DNA of 64,000 bases from assembly GCA_028819575.1 (NCBI GenBank), contig JAPPLB010000096.1:1-64000 (forward strand), read 5' to 3'. The notes under the pieces are model-generated. The model was not told the DNA's origin. It searched no databases and was given only the letters and a program-made list of their open reading frames with translations. The DNA is from Bryobacterales bacterium (lineage in GTDB: Bacteria; Acidobacteriota; Terriglobia; Bryobacterales; UBA6623). Of the stretch, positions 1 to 9,143 are shown piece after piece. The position numbers were made by a program, and so were the translations under genes. Position 1 is the first letter of the stretch; every line of letters begins with the position of its first letter.

Positions 1-77
1 GCGCCAAGCGGCTCGCGCCTAGTCCTGACGGCCCTCTCACGCACTTCGCCTCGCCGCGTGGTGAGAAATGCAGGTTA
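1..77 (-). repeat. Dispersed palindromic repeat, copy A (cut by window edge)
   Basis: This is the left half of the dispersed repeat family in inverted orientation. Read on the minus strand it begins near 77 with CCTGCATTTCTCACCAC and runs through the GTGAGAGGGCCGTCAGGAC core to the CGCGAGCCGCTTGGCGC stem at the window edge. It lies 60 bp upstream of the first gene. The rest of the copy is outside the window. Confidence 0.85.
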
Positions 78-138
78 ATCGATCGCTGTCGCGTCACGCC
101 GCGAAGCGGTTGCTTCGTATTGAGGAACAGGAGGTTAC

Positions 139-1248
139 ATGAATATTTACGACCGACGGAGCATGTTGTTCACTCTGGCGGCCGCGCCGCTTCTGCGGCG
201 TCCACCCACTGCCAAGGCTGCCGACGTTTCCCTGTCCGGGATGAGAGTCGACTCGGTGCGGCGTGTTTTCCACAACGGTGAGCACAACGCCTTTACCGAT
301 CTGATTCTCTACAAGGGCGTCTACTACCTCACTTTTCGAAGTTGCCCTGACGGGCACATGGTGCATCCCACCTCGTCGATCCTGGTGCTCTCGAGCAGCG
401 ACGGCCGGGAGTGGCGTCAGGTATACCGCTTCCGTGTCGCCAAGAGGGACACGCGAGACCCCCACTTCATGATTTACAAGGACAAGCTCTTCGTCTACAC
501 CGGGACCTGGTACTGTGGCGATACTTCTCCCGAGCACTACGACATGAACCAGCACCTGGGCTACGGCGCCTGGACCGAGGACGGCAGCCGTTGGCACGGC
601 CCCGAAATTCTCGAAGGCACCTACGGGCATTACATCTGGAGGGCAGCGGCGTTCGGTGGCATGGCATATCTGGGTGGACGCCGCAAGCGCGGATTTCCAG
701 AGACCCGAACCCGTGAGGAGAGGGACCCTGTCACTGAATCGGCATTGCTCGAAAGCGACGACGGAATTCGTTGGCGCAAGGTCGGCCTGTTTCAGGAGAC
801 CTACGGGAATGAAACGGCATTCCTGTTCGAGCCCGACGGCGCGATTGTCGCCGTCGCCCGTACCGGTGCAGGCCGCAACGCCCAATTGCTGCGCTCGGCG
901 CCCCCTTATCAAGAGTGGAAGCGGTCTGATCTGGGCCGCTACATCGGCGGACCCCTGGTGGCCAAGTGGGGCAATCAATACCTCGTTGGAGGCCGCAAGC
1001 ATACCGAGGCGGGTCCGCGAACCGTCCTCTCACAGCTTGTCCATGACAGCCTTGAAGATCTGGTCGAATTGCCCAGCGACGGCGATAACTCCTATCCGGG
1101 GTTTGTGGCATTGAGTTCGACCCGCGGCTGGGTATCCTACTACTCGACTCACGAAAAAGAAGCCGGGAAACCGATCACGGCGATCTACCTGGCCGAGTTG
1201 GTGATCGAAACCCAGGGCTCATCGACTGAGAGGAATGATGAAGCGTAG
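139..1248 (+). CDS. Exported sialidase-like beta-propeller protein
   Basis: This 369-residue protein starts at an ATG with a strong Shine-Dalgarno (AGGAGG, 128-133). The N-terminus has a twin-arginine-like signal (DRRSMLF followed by a hydrophobic stretch to about residue 28). The body has recurring blade-like segments with SSSDGREW and ESDDGIRW, which resemble the Asp-box loops of exo-sialidases and related propellers. No complete catalytic triad was verified by eye, so the substrate is unknown. Its last 14 bases overlap the next gene, so the two are probably translationally coupled. A glycan-releasing or glycan-binding role next to an amidohydrolase and SelA-like enzymes is inference. Confidence 0.7.
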   Translation: MNIYDRRSMLFTLAAAPLLRRPPTAKAADVSLSGMRVDSVRRVFHNGEHNAFTDLILYKGVYYLTFRSCPDGHMVHPTSSILVLSSSDGREWRQVYRFRVAKRDTRDPHFMIYKDKLFVYTGTWYCGDTSPEHYDMNQHLGYGAWTEDGSRWHGPEILEGTYGHYIWRAAAFGGMAYLGGRRKRGFPETRTREERDPVTESALLESDDGIRWRKVGLFQETYGNETAFLFEPDGAIVAVARTGAGRNAQLLRSAPPYQEWKRSDLGRYIGGPLVAKWGNQYLVGGRKHTEAGPRTVLSQLVHDSLEDLVELPSDGDNSYPGFVALSSTRGWVSYYSTHEKEAGKPITAIYLAELVIETQGSSTERNDEA

Positions 1249-2452
1249 ACAGTTCATACGAGTGTGCGGGGCGGCCTGCATGGCCCCTCTGGCAGCGCCG
1301 AATCTCGCCGGCCAGCAAACAGCCGCTGACAAGTTCGATTTGATCGTGCGCGGCGGCCGGGTCATCGACCCCTCCCAGTCACTGGATCGCATCGCCGACG
1401 TGGCGGTCTCAGATGGCAAGATCGCGGCGATCACACCCGAGCTTGACCCCGGACGAGCGAGACGAGTCATCAACGTCCCCGGCAGCCTGGTCACTCCCGG
1501 CCTCATCGACCTCCACGTACACGGGTTCCAGGGCGTTTCACATTGGGGCGTAGACCTGGATCGATTCTGTTTGGGACGCGGTGTGACCACGGCCGTCGAT
1601 GCCGGCACGTCCGGAGCCGATAGTTTCGAAGGGTTCCGCCGCTACATTGTCAATCCTGCAAAAACACGGGTTCTGGCCTTCCTGAACATCTCTCGGATCG
1701 GACTCATAGCGAGACCCGGCGAATTGACGGATATGCGCATGGTCGATGTGGCCGCTGCCGTGGAGGCTGCGATCAAACATGCCGATCTGATCGTCGGTAT
1801 CAAAGTGCGATGCAGTGGGTCGCTGGCCGGTCCGAACGAACTCGAAGCCGTCCGCAGGACAAGGGCTGCGGCCGACAAGATCGGCAAGCCGATCATGATG
1901 CACGTCGGGCGTCACGAAACGCCCCTCGAATACCTGGTGGAAGAGTTGCGGCCCGGCGACATGATGACACACTCCTTCCGCACGGAGGGAGGCGTCATCG
2001 GCCCCGACGGCCGGGTGCCCGGCTACATCAAGCGCGCCGCGGAACGCGGCGTCCGATTCGATATTGGCCATGGAAACGGTGGGTTCTCTTTTGCCGCCAT
2101 GGAGCAGGCTCTGAAGGAGGGCCTGCCTCCCTCCTCGATTAGCAGCGACATCCATTCCTACAGCACGATGGGGCCCGTGTTCGATCTTCCGACCACCATG
2201 TCGAAGATGCTGATGCTGGGGCTTCCCCTGCCAAAAGTGATCGAGCTGACAACCATCGAACCCGCCCGCGCGATTCATTGGGAACGTCTCTTGGGGTCGA
2301 TCGCACCCGGCAGGATCGCCGATATCGCCGTGTTCGACCTTGTCAAGGGCAAGTTTCCTCTGATCGATTCCAGTAGAGAAGTTCGAGAAGCGTCGGAAAA
2401 ACTCGTTCCCGTTCTCGCACTGCGTGACGGCAAGCTGACCCCTGGGGCTTGA
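1235..2452 (+). CDS. Tat-exported amidohydrolase/deacetylase family metallohydrolase
   Basis: This 405-residue amidohydrolase-superfamily protein has a twin-arginine signal (MMKRRQFIRV, then a hydrophobic segment to about 26). Metal-ligand candidates are all present: H94 and H96 (DLHVH), K190 (GIKVR, the likely carboxylated lysine), H223 (MMHVG), H246 (MTHSF) and D305 (SSDIH). It resembles the EF_0837/Atu3266 deacetylase-like group. In other bacteria that group is often encoded beside SelA-like PLP proteins, and two of those lie in the facing operon here. The start overlaps the upstream propeller gene. The natural substrate is unknown; an N-acyl or O-acyl sugar acid or hydroxy acid is an inference. 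Confidence 0.82.
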   Translation: MMKRRQFIRVCGAACMAPLAAPNLAGQQTAADKFDLIVRGGRVIDPSQSLDRIADVAVSDGKIAAITPELDPGRARRVINVPGSLVTPGLIDLHVHGFQGVSHWGVDLDRFCLGRGVTTAVDAGTSGADSFEGFRRYIVNPAKTRVLAFLNISRIGLIARPGELTDMRMVDVAAAVEAAIKHADLIVGIKVRCSGSLAGPNELEAVRRTRAAADKIGKPIMMHVGRHETPLEYLVEELRPGDMMTHSFRTEGGVIGPDGRVPGYIKRAAERGVRFDIGHGNGGFSFAAMEQALKEGLPPSSISSDIHSYSTMGPVFDLPTTMSKMLMLGLPLPKVIELTTIEPARAIHWERLLGSIAPGRIADIAVFDLVKGKFPLIDSSREVREASEKLVPVLALRDGKLTPGA

Positions 2453-2487
2453 AGACCGCGGTAGCGTTGGGTGACTCAGGCGCCCGC

Positions 2488-4173
2488 CTACCGTGGCTGC
2501 ACCACAAGCCGGCTGACGACAGGCGTGCCCGAGGTCTTCGTGGCGCTCAAAGACAGACGGAACCGCCAGCGCCGCGCCGCCAGCATCGATGCGGCAAGAT
2601 CGCTTCGCCCGTCATAGACCTCGAGCCGCCCGGAGTCTGCGTCCGCAGTACCATCGCCGTCGCGGTCGATCTCGACCAGCAGACCGACTCGGCTGCCGCC
2701 GAAGGTGTATTGCTCCACATCCGCGATCTTGGAATCCCTGGTCGCGTAGTAAGTGGCCGCGGCGAAGGTATGGTCGCTTCTACGCTTCAGGTCGCCGTAA
2801 CCGGTGTCGGTTCCGGGGTACATCGTTCCGTGCAGCAGTTCCGGGCCGTTCCAGGACTGGGCGTTGTCGTCGGACCAATACACGACCGGCTTGCGCGTAT
2901 AGCCTCCGCCGTTGCTGTGCAAGCCGACACCCCAGAGCCGTCCTTGTCCCTTGGCGTAGTCGAGACGATTGTTGAATTGGAAATAGGGGTTGCTTTCCTT
3001 GTACAGCCTCACGCGTTGCCAGAGGCCGTTGCTTACTCCGCCGTTGACCTGATCGGAGATTTCGACCGGCTGCGAGAAAGAGGCTCCCATGTCCGTGCTT
3101 ACGGATTGCCAGGTATGGCGGTTGCCCGCGGCGTCGCGCATCACCGCCACGATCGTGCGGTTGCCTACGTATTCGATGGCTGGCTCGAACGTCGCACCCG
3201 AGTCCGGGTCTTCCTCACTTGCCAAAGGCCCGATCCAGCTCAGGAACCGATAACTCTTTCCGTTGTCCGTCGACCGCGCGAGCAAGGTGCCCGCAAACTT
3301 CCCCTCGTAGTGGAAGTACTGAAATGACATGTAGATATCGGTCGGGTTTTCCGGATCGACGAAGTAGTCTTCCGTGCCGATCGCGTAGGAGCCGTCGGCG
3401 CCGGTAACGCCCTTGACTTCGATGCGGTCCACATCGAGGGTCCACGTCTTTCCGTCATCCCGCGAACGGAGCTGTTTGGTGCCCGACCGATAGCTGGTGC
3501 GCCAAAACTGGAGGATCAAGTCCCCGTTCGGCATCTTGAACAGGCCCGGTTCGCTGTGCGTGTATCCGTCTTCGTACGGCAGCCCCTCGATCGCTGAGCC
3601 GTCGAACCAGCGGTCGAGCTTGCTCCAGGTCCTGCCTTCGTCGTTCGACGTGATGATGTGGATCGCGTCCCGATCACCCCAGCGAATATGGTTGACGCCT
3701 GACCGTAGCGCCATGATCCAGCGTTTCTCATCGACGATGGCGATCAGGCACCGGCCGTACCAATCGTGTGGGACATCATCTTCGTCGGTGAAAGGAGTCT
3801 CAGACCCATCGACGACGACTTCGATCGTCTTGTTGTCAAAAAGCTCGATGTCGGCTTCCACACTGATCTGCACTGCTCCGACCGCTTCCTGCCAGGATTG
3901 CCAATGGCTCGTCCAGTGGCCTTCGTTCTCGCTGTCGAGAACGAGCCGGCCATCGTCGATGCGTATTCCCGTTTGTGCCGCGGCGGCCTCCGCCCACTCG
4001 CGGGTGGTATCAACCGACCACGAAGGCTCTTGGGCCATGGCGTCCGTTGCCGGCAGCCCGGCCAGCACCCATGCGGCGAGCAGGATCGCTCGACTTACTC
4101 CGCAGTGACTGAGGGCAACCTGATTGGGGGTCGTGATGGTACGGCTACGTCGCTGCATTGGATGCTTGGTCAT
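2488..4173 (-). CDS. Secreted sialidase/BNR-repeat protein
   Basis: This 561-residue protein has a long n-region and then a Sec signal (hydrophobic about 29-45, cleavage near AMAQ). It carries several textbook Asp boxes: SNDEGRTW, SRDDGKTW, STDNGKSY, STDMGASF and a decayed SDDNAQSW. This supports a six-bladed sialidase-type propeller. About 60 residues follow the last blade, including a Asp-rich DRDGDGTADADSG stretch that may bind calcium. It is the last gene of a minus-strand operon (RraA-like, SOD, two SelA-like proteins, this gene), 164 bp after the preceding gene. It converges with the amidohydrolase, 35 bp apart. True sialidase activity is uncertain. Confidence 0.8.
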   Translation of the reverse strand: MTKHPMQRRSRTITTPNQVALSHCGVSRAILLAAWVLAGLPATDAMAQEPSWSVDTTREWAEAAAAQTGIRIDDGRLVLDSENEGHWTSHWQSWQEAVGAVQISVEADIELFDNKTIEVVVDGSETPFTDEDDVPHDWYGRCLIAIVDEKRWIMALRSGVNHIRWGDRDAIHIITSNDEGRTWSKLDRWFDGSAIEGLPYEDGYTHSEPGLFKMPNGDLILQFWRTSYRSGTKQLRSRDDGKTWTLDVDRIEVKGVTGADGSYAIGTEDYFVDPENPTDIYMSFQYFHYEGKFAGTLLARSTDNGKSYRFLSWIGPLASEEDPDSGATFEPAIEYVGNRTIVAVMRDAAGNRHTWQSVSTDMGASFSQPVEISDQVNGGVSNGLWQRVRLYKESNPYFQFNNRLDYAKGQGRLWGVGLHSNGGGYTRKPVVYWSDDNAQSWNGPELLHGTMYPGTDTGYGDLKRRSDHTFAAATYYATRDSKIADVEQYTFGGSRVGLLVEIDRDGDGTADADSGRLEVYDGRSDLAASMLAARRWRFRLSLSATKTSGTPVVSRLVVQPR

Positions 4174-4337
4174 TCATCGCCCCCATCACGGAACCGGGTC
4201 GCGAACAGATCGGCAGCTACGAAAATAACCCCAGGCCGCGGTCTTTCTGCAATGGCTGACGGCTTGACGCGCCCTTGCCGGAGTTGGCTCGAGCTGTGGA
4301 GTATGAGCACTGGTTGTTCCGTTGTAAGCAGGATCCG

Positions 4338-5645
4338 CTATCCGCGGCGAGCCTCAAGGAGGATTTCCCGCAGGCGGCGGCCAACGATCATTTCTTCCCG
4401 CTTTTGCAAGCCGAGTGAGTAGACCGTCAACGACGAGCTCTTCGCTTTGCGATTACCAGGATCGGGCTTCGGCTTCGGGTGGCTGTCGCGAATGACATAC
4501 GGGTTGTAGTTCGAGAGCACCTGTATCGGCGGATCACCCTCACGAAGCCGGCGGCCGCATTCATTGCTGCTGATGCCCATCTCACTATCGTCCCACTCGA
4601 CCACCAACTGCCGGAAACGGTTGCTGCCACGACGGGTTTCGATCGTCGTACGAATGCCCGGAACGGTCGAGAGCATTGCCTCGATGCGCTCTAGCTTCTT
4701 GTCCTGATCTTGGTAGAGAGACTCGAGGTCAATGGTGAGCCATTTTTCAACAGCGGCCAGACACCCGATGATCTCCTCCTTGCCCACCTTCATCGGTCTG
4801 CAGACAGCCCCTTCGATCGGGCTCGAGTTCATGATCGCCGCCTCGATGAGGTGTTTGCGCCCCAACAGCAGGCCGGAACACTGAGGTCCTTTCAGCCCTT
4901 TCCCCCCGCTGAAAGCATATAGATCGACACCCATCTTCGCGTACCGCCGCAGGTTCTCCACCGGCGGGATACCGCCTGCGGCATCCACGAAAACGGGTAC
5001 GCCCCGTTGCCGACAAGCAGAAACGATCCCCTCCAGCGGAGGCGCGTTGCGGGGAGCAGGGTCGGCGGGATATCCCATGTACAACATGGCCGAACGGTCT
5101 GTGATGGTATCTCGCAGGTTTTCGAGGTTCTTCACCACTTTCAACTTGCCTCCCGCCAGGCGAATGGCATTGTCGAAAACACTGCGGCCTCCCCACATCA
5201 ATACTTCGTTGCGCATTCCCCCGGAATCGGGCAACGCTCGAATTTTGACCGGGTCGTCGCCGGCAATGCAGGCAGCCGTGGCGACGGCCATCGCTCCCGC
5301 CGCGCCGGAAGTCACCATGCCGGCCTCGGCGCCGGAGATCTCGGCCAGCCTTCTGCCGACGGCGCGCTGCAACTGCACGATGTCAACAAAGTACTGCGAG
5401 GCTTCGTCCATCGCCTCCCGCACTTCGGGCCACATCAGAGTGGCGCTGAGGAACGTGAAGGGGATGTTGGCCATGATGAACGGCTTGACCCCGAGTTTTG
5501 TGTAGACGTTGTCTCGAAAGGAGTGGCCTCCGCGTCGAGTTGCCGTCTTGGATCGCACGCCGGCCAGCGAGAGATACCCGAGAAGTGCGTATCCCCAGGC
5601 CCGTTTGAAGAATCGCCGGCGAGTGGATGGGTATGACATGTGCAA
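4338..5645 (-). CDS. SelA-like PLP enzyme with Tat signal (DgaE-type lyase family)
   Basis: This 435-residue fold-type I PLP protein is related to selenocysteine synthase SelA and the D-glucosaminate/amino-acid lyase group. The likely Schiff-base lysine is K249 in SGGKGLKGPQ and the likely cofactor-binding aspartate is D221 (VFVDAA). The N-terminus TRRRFFKRAWG followed by a hydrophobic stretch is a twin-arginine signal, which is unusual for this family. It ends about 70 residues after a proline/lysine-rich linker. It lies 67 bp after its paralogue in the same operon. The SelA function itself is excluded by context: no selB or selC was seen. The expected reaction is elimination or ammonia lysis on a sugar-acid or amino-acid substrate. 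Confidence 0.8.
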   Translation of the reverse strand: MHMSYPSTRRRFFKRAWGYALLGYLSLAGVRSKTATRRGGHSFRDNVYTKLGVKPFIMANIPFTFLSATLMWPEVREAMDEASQYFVDIVQLQRAVGRRLAEISGAEAGMVTSGAAGAMAVATAACIAGDDPVKIRALPDSGGMRNEVLMWGGRSVFDNAIRLAGGKLKVVKNLENLRDTITDRSAMLYMGYPADPAPRNAPPLEGIVSACRQRGVPVFVDAAGGIPPVENLRRYAKMGVDLYAFSGGKGLKGPQCSGLLLGRKHLIEAAIMNSSPIEGAVCRPMKVGKEEIIGCLAAVEKWLTIDLESLYQDQDKKLERIEAMLSTVPGIRTTIETRRGSNRFRQLVVEWDDSEMGISSNECGRRLREGDPPIQVLSNYNPYVIRDSHPKPKPDPGNRKAKSSSLTVYSLGLQKREEMIVGRRLREILLEARRG

Positions 5646-5712
5646 GCCCCCTGTCTCTACTTCGAATTCTTGTCACGTCGTCACGAACCGGCGAACGGCA
5701 GGCGCGGCCGGA

Positions 5713-7353
5713 CTATGCATAGGGCCGGCGCCTGGCGGTCCAGCGGGCCGAGCCGTAGGCTCCGAGACCCACGTCGCCCTGCATCGTGTCGCCCGCAACC
5801 TCGCCTTCGAACTCGTAGCCGAAGGTCGCGGCCTCGTAGGTGTGAGTGTCTCTGAAATGGATGCGATTTCCGTCCACCCAGCCCGCCAAGTCCCCTGTCG
5901 TTATCTCACCCCGATGTTCGCCGGACAGATCACTGCCCTCCTGTGCGAACGTCAAAGTATGATCGGCGCTGCCGTAGACGAAATCGATCTTCAGCTCCCA
6001 ACGGCCTGCGACGTTTGCCTGCGACCCGGTTGACTTCGACTGCTCGGGCCGCGGCGGGTTGGACAGCACCCGATACAGGCGTTCGGCCACGACGTTGGCA
6101 TCTCCCCGCTGCATGAAAGAGGGAACGACGAGGAGATGACTTTCACCTCCTTGCCGGCGGGTCCCGGTTCCCGATCGGAGAATGATTCGGGGTTCGTCGT
6201 TGTACAGGTGCTTGAAGACTTCTTCGCCTCCGATGCCCAGTTGTTCGCTATCCCACATGATCTCGACCCGGGGCTTCCTCTCCCACTTCAGAGCGGTGAG
6301 GGGATCACTCTGCGGCAGGCCCGCGCTGCGCTGCACTTTCGTGCGCACACCGGGAACGCGGCGGACGCTTGCCGAAATTTCCTCGGCCCAGCCCTGCCAC
6401 GTCCTCCACTCTGCGGCGTGATCTCGCTGGGGCCACATCTCTACGGCGGCCAGCAACCCCATGATGTCTTCCTTGGCAACCTTCATGGGACGCCCAAAGG
6501 AACCGTGCGGCGCACTGTTGAGCCGTGCGGCTTGAATGAGATCTTTGCGCCCGATGAGCAGCCCGGTGCTCTGGGGACCGTGAAGAGCCTTGCCGCCGCT
6601 GTAGGCGAGCAAATCCGCGCCTCTCTCCAGGTGGACGTTGGGAATGGCAAGATCCTCCGCGGCCGCATCGACCAGCACCGGTACTCCGTACTCGCGGGCG
6701 ACTCGCGTGATCCGGCTCAGGCCGAAGGTCTCGCTTTGGTCGGCTGTCTTGGCCAACACCGACACCATGGCCGTTCGTGGACCAATAGCGTCACGCAGCT
6801 CCTTCTCGTTTGCGACCTCGATCATCTTGATGCCCAGCATGCGGATGGCGTGGTCGTAACCGTTGCGAGATGTAATCGGCGCTATGACCTCGTCCTTCAA
6901 GCCGGCCTGAGAGGGCAACCGCCGGATACGCTCCGGGTTGCCGCCTGCGATGCAGGCCGATGTAGCATGGGTCAGAGCCGCTGCACAGCCGGATGTGACC
7001 ATCGCCGCCTCGGCGCCGGTGATTTCGGCAAGACGTTTCCCTACCGACTCCATGAGCTCGTCAATTTCCACGTAGCGCTTCGAAGCCTGCGCCATCGCTT
7101 CCCGCACCTCCGGCAGAATGATCGAACCCCCATATCTGGTGATCGGTCCGGTGGCGTTGATTACCGGCCGCACTCCGATCGACTCATAGAGATCCGACCC
7201 CAAGCTCAGCTTGCCGGCGGAGTTTGTCGCAGCCGTGCCGGCGGGCGTAAGTCCTGCCGCGGCCAGCAGGCCGCTATTGCGGAAAAGCGCGCGCCGCGTC
7301 AGCGGCCTTTGTCGGGCAGGTCTTGAAACTGTTGGTGTGGAAGCTGTTCCCAT
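5713..7353 (-). CDS. SelA-like PLP enzyme, Tat-exported, fused to C-terminal beta-barrel domain
   Basis: This 546-residue protein starts at the ATG at 7353, which has GAGG seven bases upstream. A longer open frame reaching 7551 runs over the upstream SOD gene and is not used. Residues 1-45 form a Tat signal (LTRRALFRNSG plus a hydrophobic run). Residues about 55-430 form a SelA-like PLP fold with K255 in YSGGKALHGPQ and D229. Residues 446-546 (starting ANVAGRWELKIDF) form an extra small beta-rich domain. The short exported protein at 61415 has a similar one. The paralogue downstream lacks this domain. Two diverged exported PLP enzymes side by side suggest two steps or two substrates. Confidence 0.82.
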   Translation of the reverse strand: MGTASTPTVSRPARQRPLTRRALFRNSGLLAAAGLTPAGTAATNSAGKLSLGSDLYESIGVRPVINATGPITRYGGSIILPEVREAMAQASKRYVEIDELMESVGKRLAEITGAEAAMVTSGCAAALTHATSACIAGGNPERIRRLPSQAGLKDEVIAPITSRNGYDHAIRMLGIKMIEVANEKELRDAIGPRTAMVSVLAKTADQSETFGLSRITRVAREYGVPVLVDAAAEDLAIPNVHLERGADLLAYSGGKALHGPQSTGLLIGRKDLIQAARLNSAPHGSFGRPMKVAKEDIMGLLAAVEMWPQRDHAAEWRTWQGWAEEISASVRRVPGVRTKVQRSAGLPQSDPLTALKWERKPRVEIMWDSEQLGIGGEEVFKHLYNDEPRIILRSGTGTRRQGGESHLLVVPSFMQRGDANVVAERLYRVLSNPPRPEQSKSTGSQANVAGRWELKIDFVYGSADHTLTFAQEGSDLSGEHRGEITTGDLAGWVDGNRIHFRDTHTYEAATFGYEFEGEVAGDTMQGDVGLGAYGSARWTARRRPYA

Positions 7354-7397
7354 GATTACCTCGTGATCCATAGTCGCGCAGGAGTCGCTCCTACGGT

Positions 7398-8120
7398 TCA
7401 AACAGAAGAAGTGGATTGGAACCTTGCGTTGACTTCGTACCAGTCGATGTGATCGAGAAACTTCTCGACGTAGTCCGCTTTGCGGTTCTGGTAGTCGATA
7501 TAGAAGGCGTGTTCGTACGTGTCGATCACGACAAGCGGCATCGCCATCCAAACAACCCCCATCGCGTGCTCATCGCTGACGACGTTGTACAACCTTTCGT
7601 TTACGGGATGCTTGACCAGCATGGCCCAACCCGCTGCGCCTTTCGCCGAGGCGGTAAAGTCGGACGCCCATTTATCGAGAGAGCCGAAGCGCTGCCGGAT
7701 CGCCGTCCGCACGTCCGCGGACGGATCGGGGGCATTCGGAGCCATGCCGTCGAAATACAACTCATGCAGAACGACGCTGTTGCCTTTGCTGTTGATCGCC
7801 CGCTTCAGCGCCCCGTGCTCCGGTGCGTCAAGCGGTTTGCCGGACTGGATCGACGCCTCTACCGTGGCATCGGCGGCCGCATAGCCTCGGAGCGCGCCTC
7901 CGTAGTGGGCCGTGTGGTGCGGAGCGATCTGCTCGGCGCTGAGGAATCCGTCGATCGCTTTGTGCTTGAGCGGTTTCGGTTTGCCGGTCACGAGTCCGCT
8001 TTGTGAGAAGTCGAGGGCTCCCGAATGCTCTTCGGCCGAAGACAGTCCCGCCACCACCATGTTGCCCATCGCCGCCCCGGATGACAGAAACACGAAACTG
8101 CGTCGATCGAAGAATCCCAT
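7398..8120 (-). CDS. Exported Fe/Mn superoxide dismutase
   Basis: This 240-residue protein starts at 8120 with GGGAGA upstream; the longer frame to 8222 overlaps the preceding gene and is rejected. The N-terminus MGFFDRRSFVFLSSG is a Tat-like signal. The SOD fold is indicated by the HH pair at 68-69 (PHHTAHYGGAL), LHELYFDGM, and the C-terminal ligand motif D200-x3-H204 (DTYEHAFYIDY). That motif replaces the usual DxWEHAYY tryptophan by tyrosine. It detoxifies superoxide, here probably in the periplasm. It is inserted in the catabolic operon between the RraA-like and SelA-like genes, 44 bp upstream of the latter. Confidence 0.88.
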   Translation of the reverse strand: MGFFDRRSFVFLSSGAAMGNMVVAGLSSAEEHSGALDFSQSGLVTGKPKPLKHKAIDGFLSAEQIAPHHTAHYGGALRGYAAADATVEASIQSGKPLDAPEHGALKRAINSKGNSVVLHELYFDGMAPNAPDPSADVRTAIRQRFGSLDKWASDFTASAKGAAGWAMLVKHPVNERLYNVVSDEHAMGVVWMAMPLVVIDTYEHAFYIDYQNRKADYVEKFLDHIDWYEVNARFQSTSSV

Positions 8121-8202
8121 GGTTGATCTCCCAAGCCCGGCGATGGACGCTCGGCTACCCCATGGTAGCTCTGCGCATTGCCGCCCAAGCCGCCCCAAGC
8201 CG

Positions 8203-9081
8203 TTACTCGATTCCCATTTCATTCTTCCGCTTTTCGAGCCATTCCTCGTACTCCTTCAACAGAGCGGGATCTCGGGGGCTCGAATAGATTTCGCTTGCTT
8301 TGTATCTGCCCGTCATGAACATCTTCTTCGTCCATTCGTCGTGGAGGCGGGCCAGCTCGGCGCTCTCGACCACTTGCCGCAACAGGTGAGGGGGGATGAA
8401 GACGACTCCGCCGCGATCACCGAGAACGATATCGCCGGGCATGACCGTCACGCCGCCCACACGGATCGGTACATTGATTCCCGCCACCATGGCGTCTCGG
8501 CCGGAGGGATGATAGCCGCGTGTAAAGATCGGGACATTCAGTGAGGCAATGCCCGGCACGTCGCGAATCGCGCCGTTGACGACATAACCGTTCCCGGTGA
8601 TGCCGTAGATCGCCGTGGCGAGGTTGTCGCCGCCGAAGGTCGCTTCGTCGACCTCGCCCATGACATCGACGACGAGCACGTCGCCGGGTTGCAGAAAGTC
8701 GATCACTCGTTGCGTGGTGCCCGGCCCAAGCCCGTCCAGTTTGGCTTCTTCCTCGATGACCTCCTCGACGTCGGGTCGCCGCGGCATGAAGACGGCGGTG
8801 AAGGCCCGGCCAACGAGCTGCTTGTCCGGGTGAAGGATTTCCCAGTCGCCTTCGTACTGGTTGTGGTAGCCGGCGCCGCGCGCCACGCCCCATGCCGATG
8901 TCGTTGTCGCGCTCGACAAACGCCTGATCAAGTCGCCCGGGGCCATGGGCCGTCCGTCGTCGAAGCGCTCAAACGGGTTCAGTCTCGTGTACTTGAGCAG
9001 GTCGTCCTTCGAGAAACCGGACATCTGGGCATGGAGGGGAACAGAAAGCAGAACGAAGATTGTAAGGAGGCGATGTTGCAT
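8203..9081 (-). CDS. RraA/HMG-aldolase-like protein with signal peptide
   Basis: This 292-residue protein has a Sec signal (MQHRLLTIFVLLSVPLHAQ). The body is an RraA-family fold: GDVLVVDVMGEVDEATFGGDN, a glycine-rich GNGYVVNGAIRDV segment and GDIVLGDRGGVVFIP. These are the metal and oxo-acid site motifs of 4-hydroxy-4-methyl-2-oxoglutarate aldolase/oxaloacetate decarboxylase relatives. Export is unexpected for this family. It is the first gene of the minus-strand operon and is divergent from the DUF2784/TRAP transporter genes across 62 bp. It may cleave or decarboxylate a 2-oxo acid made by the SelA-like lyases; that pathway order is inference. Confidence 0.82.
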   Translation of the reverse strand: MQHRLLTIFVLLSVPLHAQMSGFSKDDLLKYTRLNPFERFDDGRPMAPGDLIRRLSSATTTSAWGVARGAGYHNQYEGDWEILHPDKQLVGRAFTAVFMPRRPDVEEVIEEEAKLDGLGPGTTQRVIDFLQPGDVLVVDVMGEVDEATFGGDNLATAIYGITGNGYVVNGAIRDVPGIASLNVPIFTRGYHPSGRDAMVAGINVPIRVGGVTVMPGDIVLGDRGGVVFIPPHLLRQVVESAELARLHDEWTKKMFMTGRYKASEIYSSPRDPALLKEYEEWLEKRKNEMGIE

Positions 9082-9131
9082 GGCCAGAAGGTATCACAAA
9101 CCGGCCCGGCGTGAAGTGCTCCGGCACATCG

Positions 9132-9137
9132 TAGAAT
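9132..9137 (+). promoter_or_regulatory. Candidate -10 box for DUF2784/dctP unit
   Basis: TAGAAT (5/6 to TATAAT) lies six bases before the GTG start of the DUF2784 gene. This would give a leaderless or almost leaderless transcript. No good -35 was found at 16-18 bp. Confidence 0.35.
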
Positions 9138-9143
9138 GGGCCT

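Noticed and set aside
7354-7551. Upstream extension of the SelA-like protein
   Set aside because: It overlaps SOD codons in another frame, and a Shine-Dalgarno supports the ATG at 7353.
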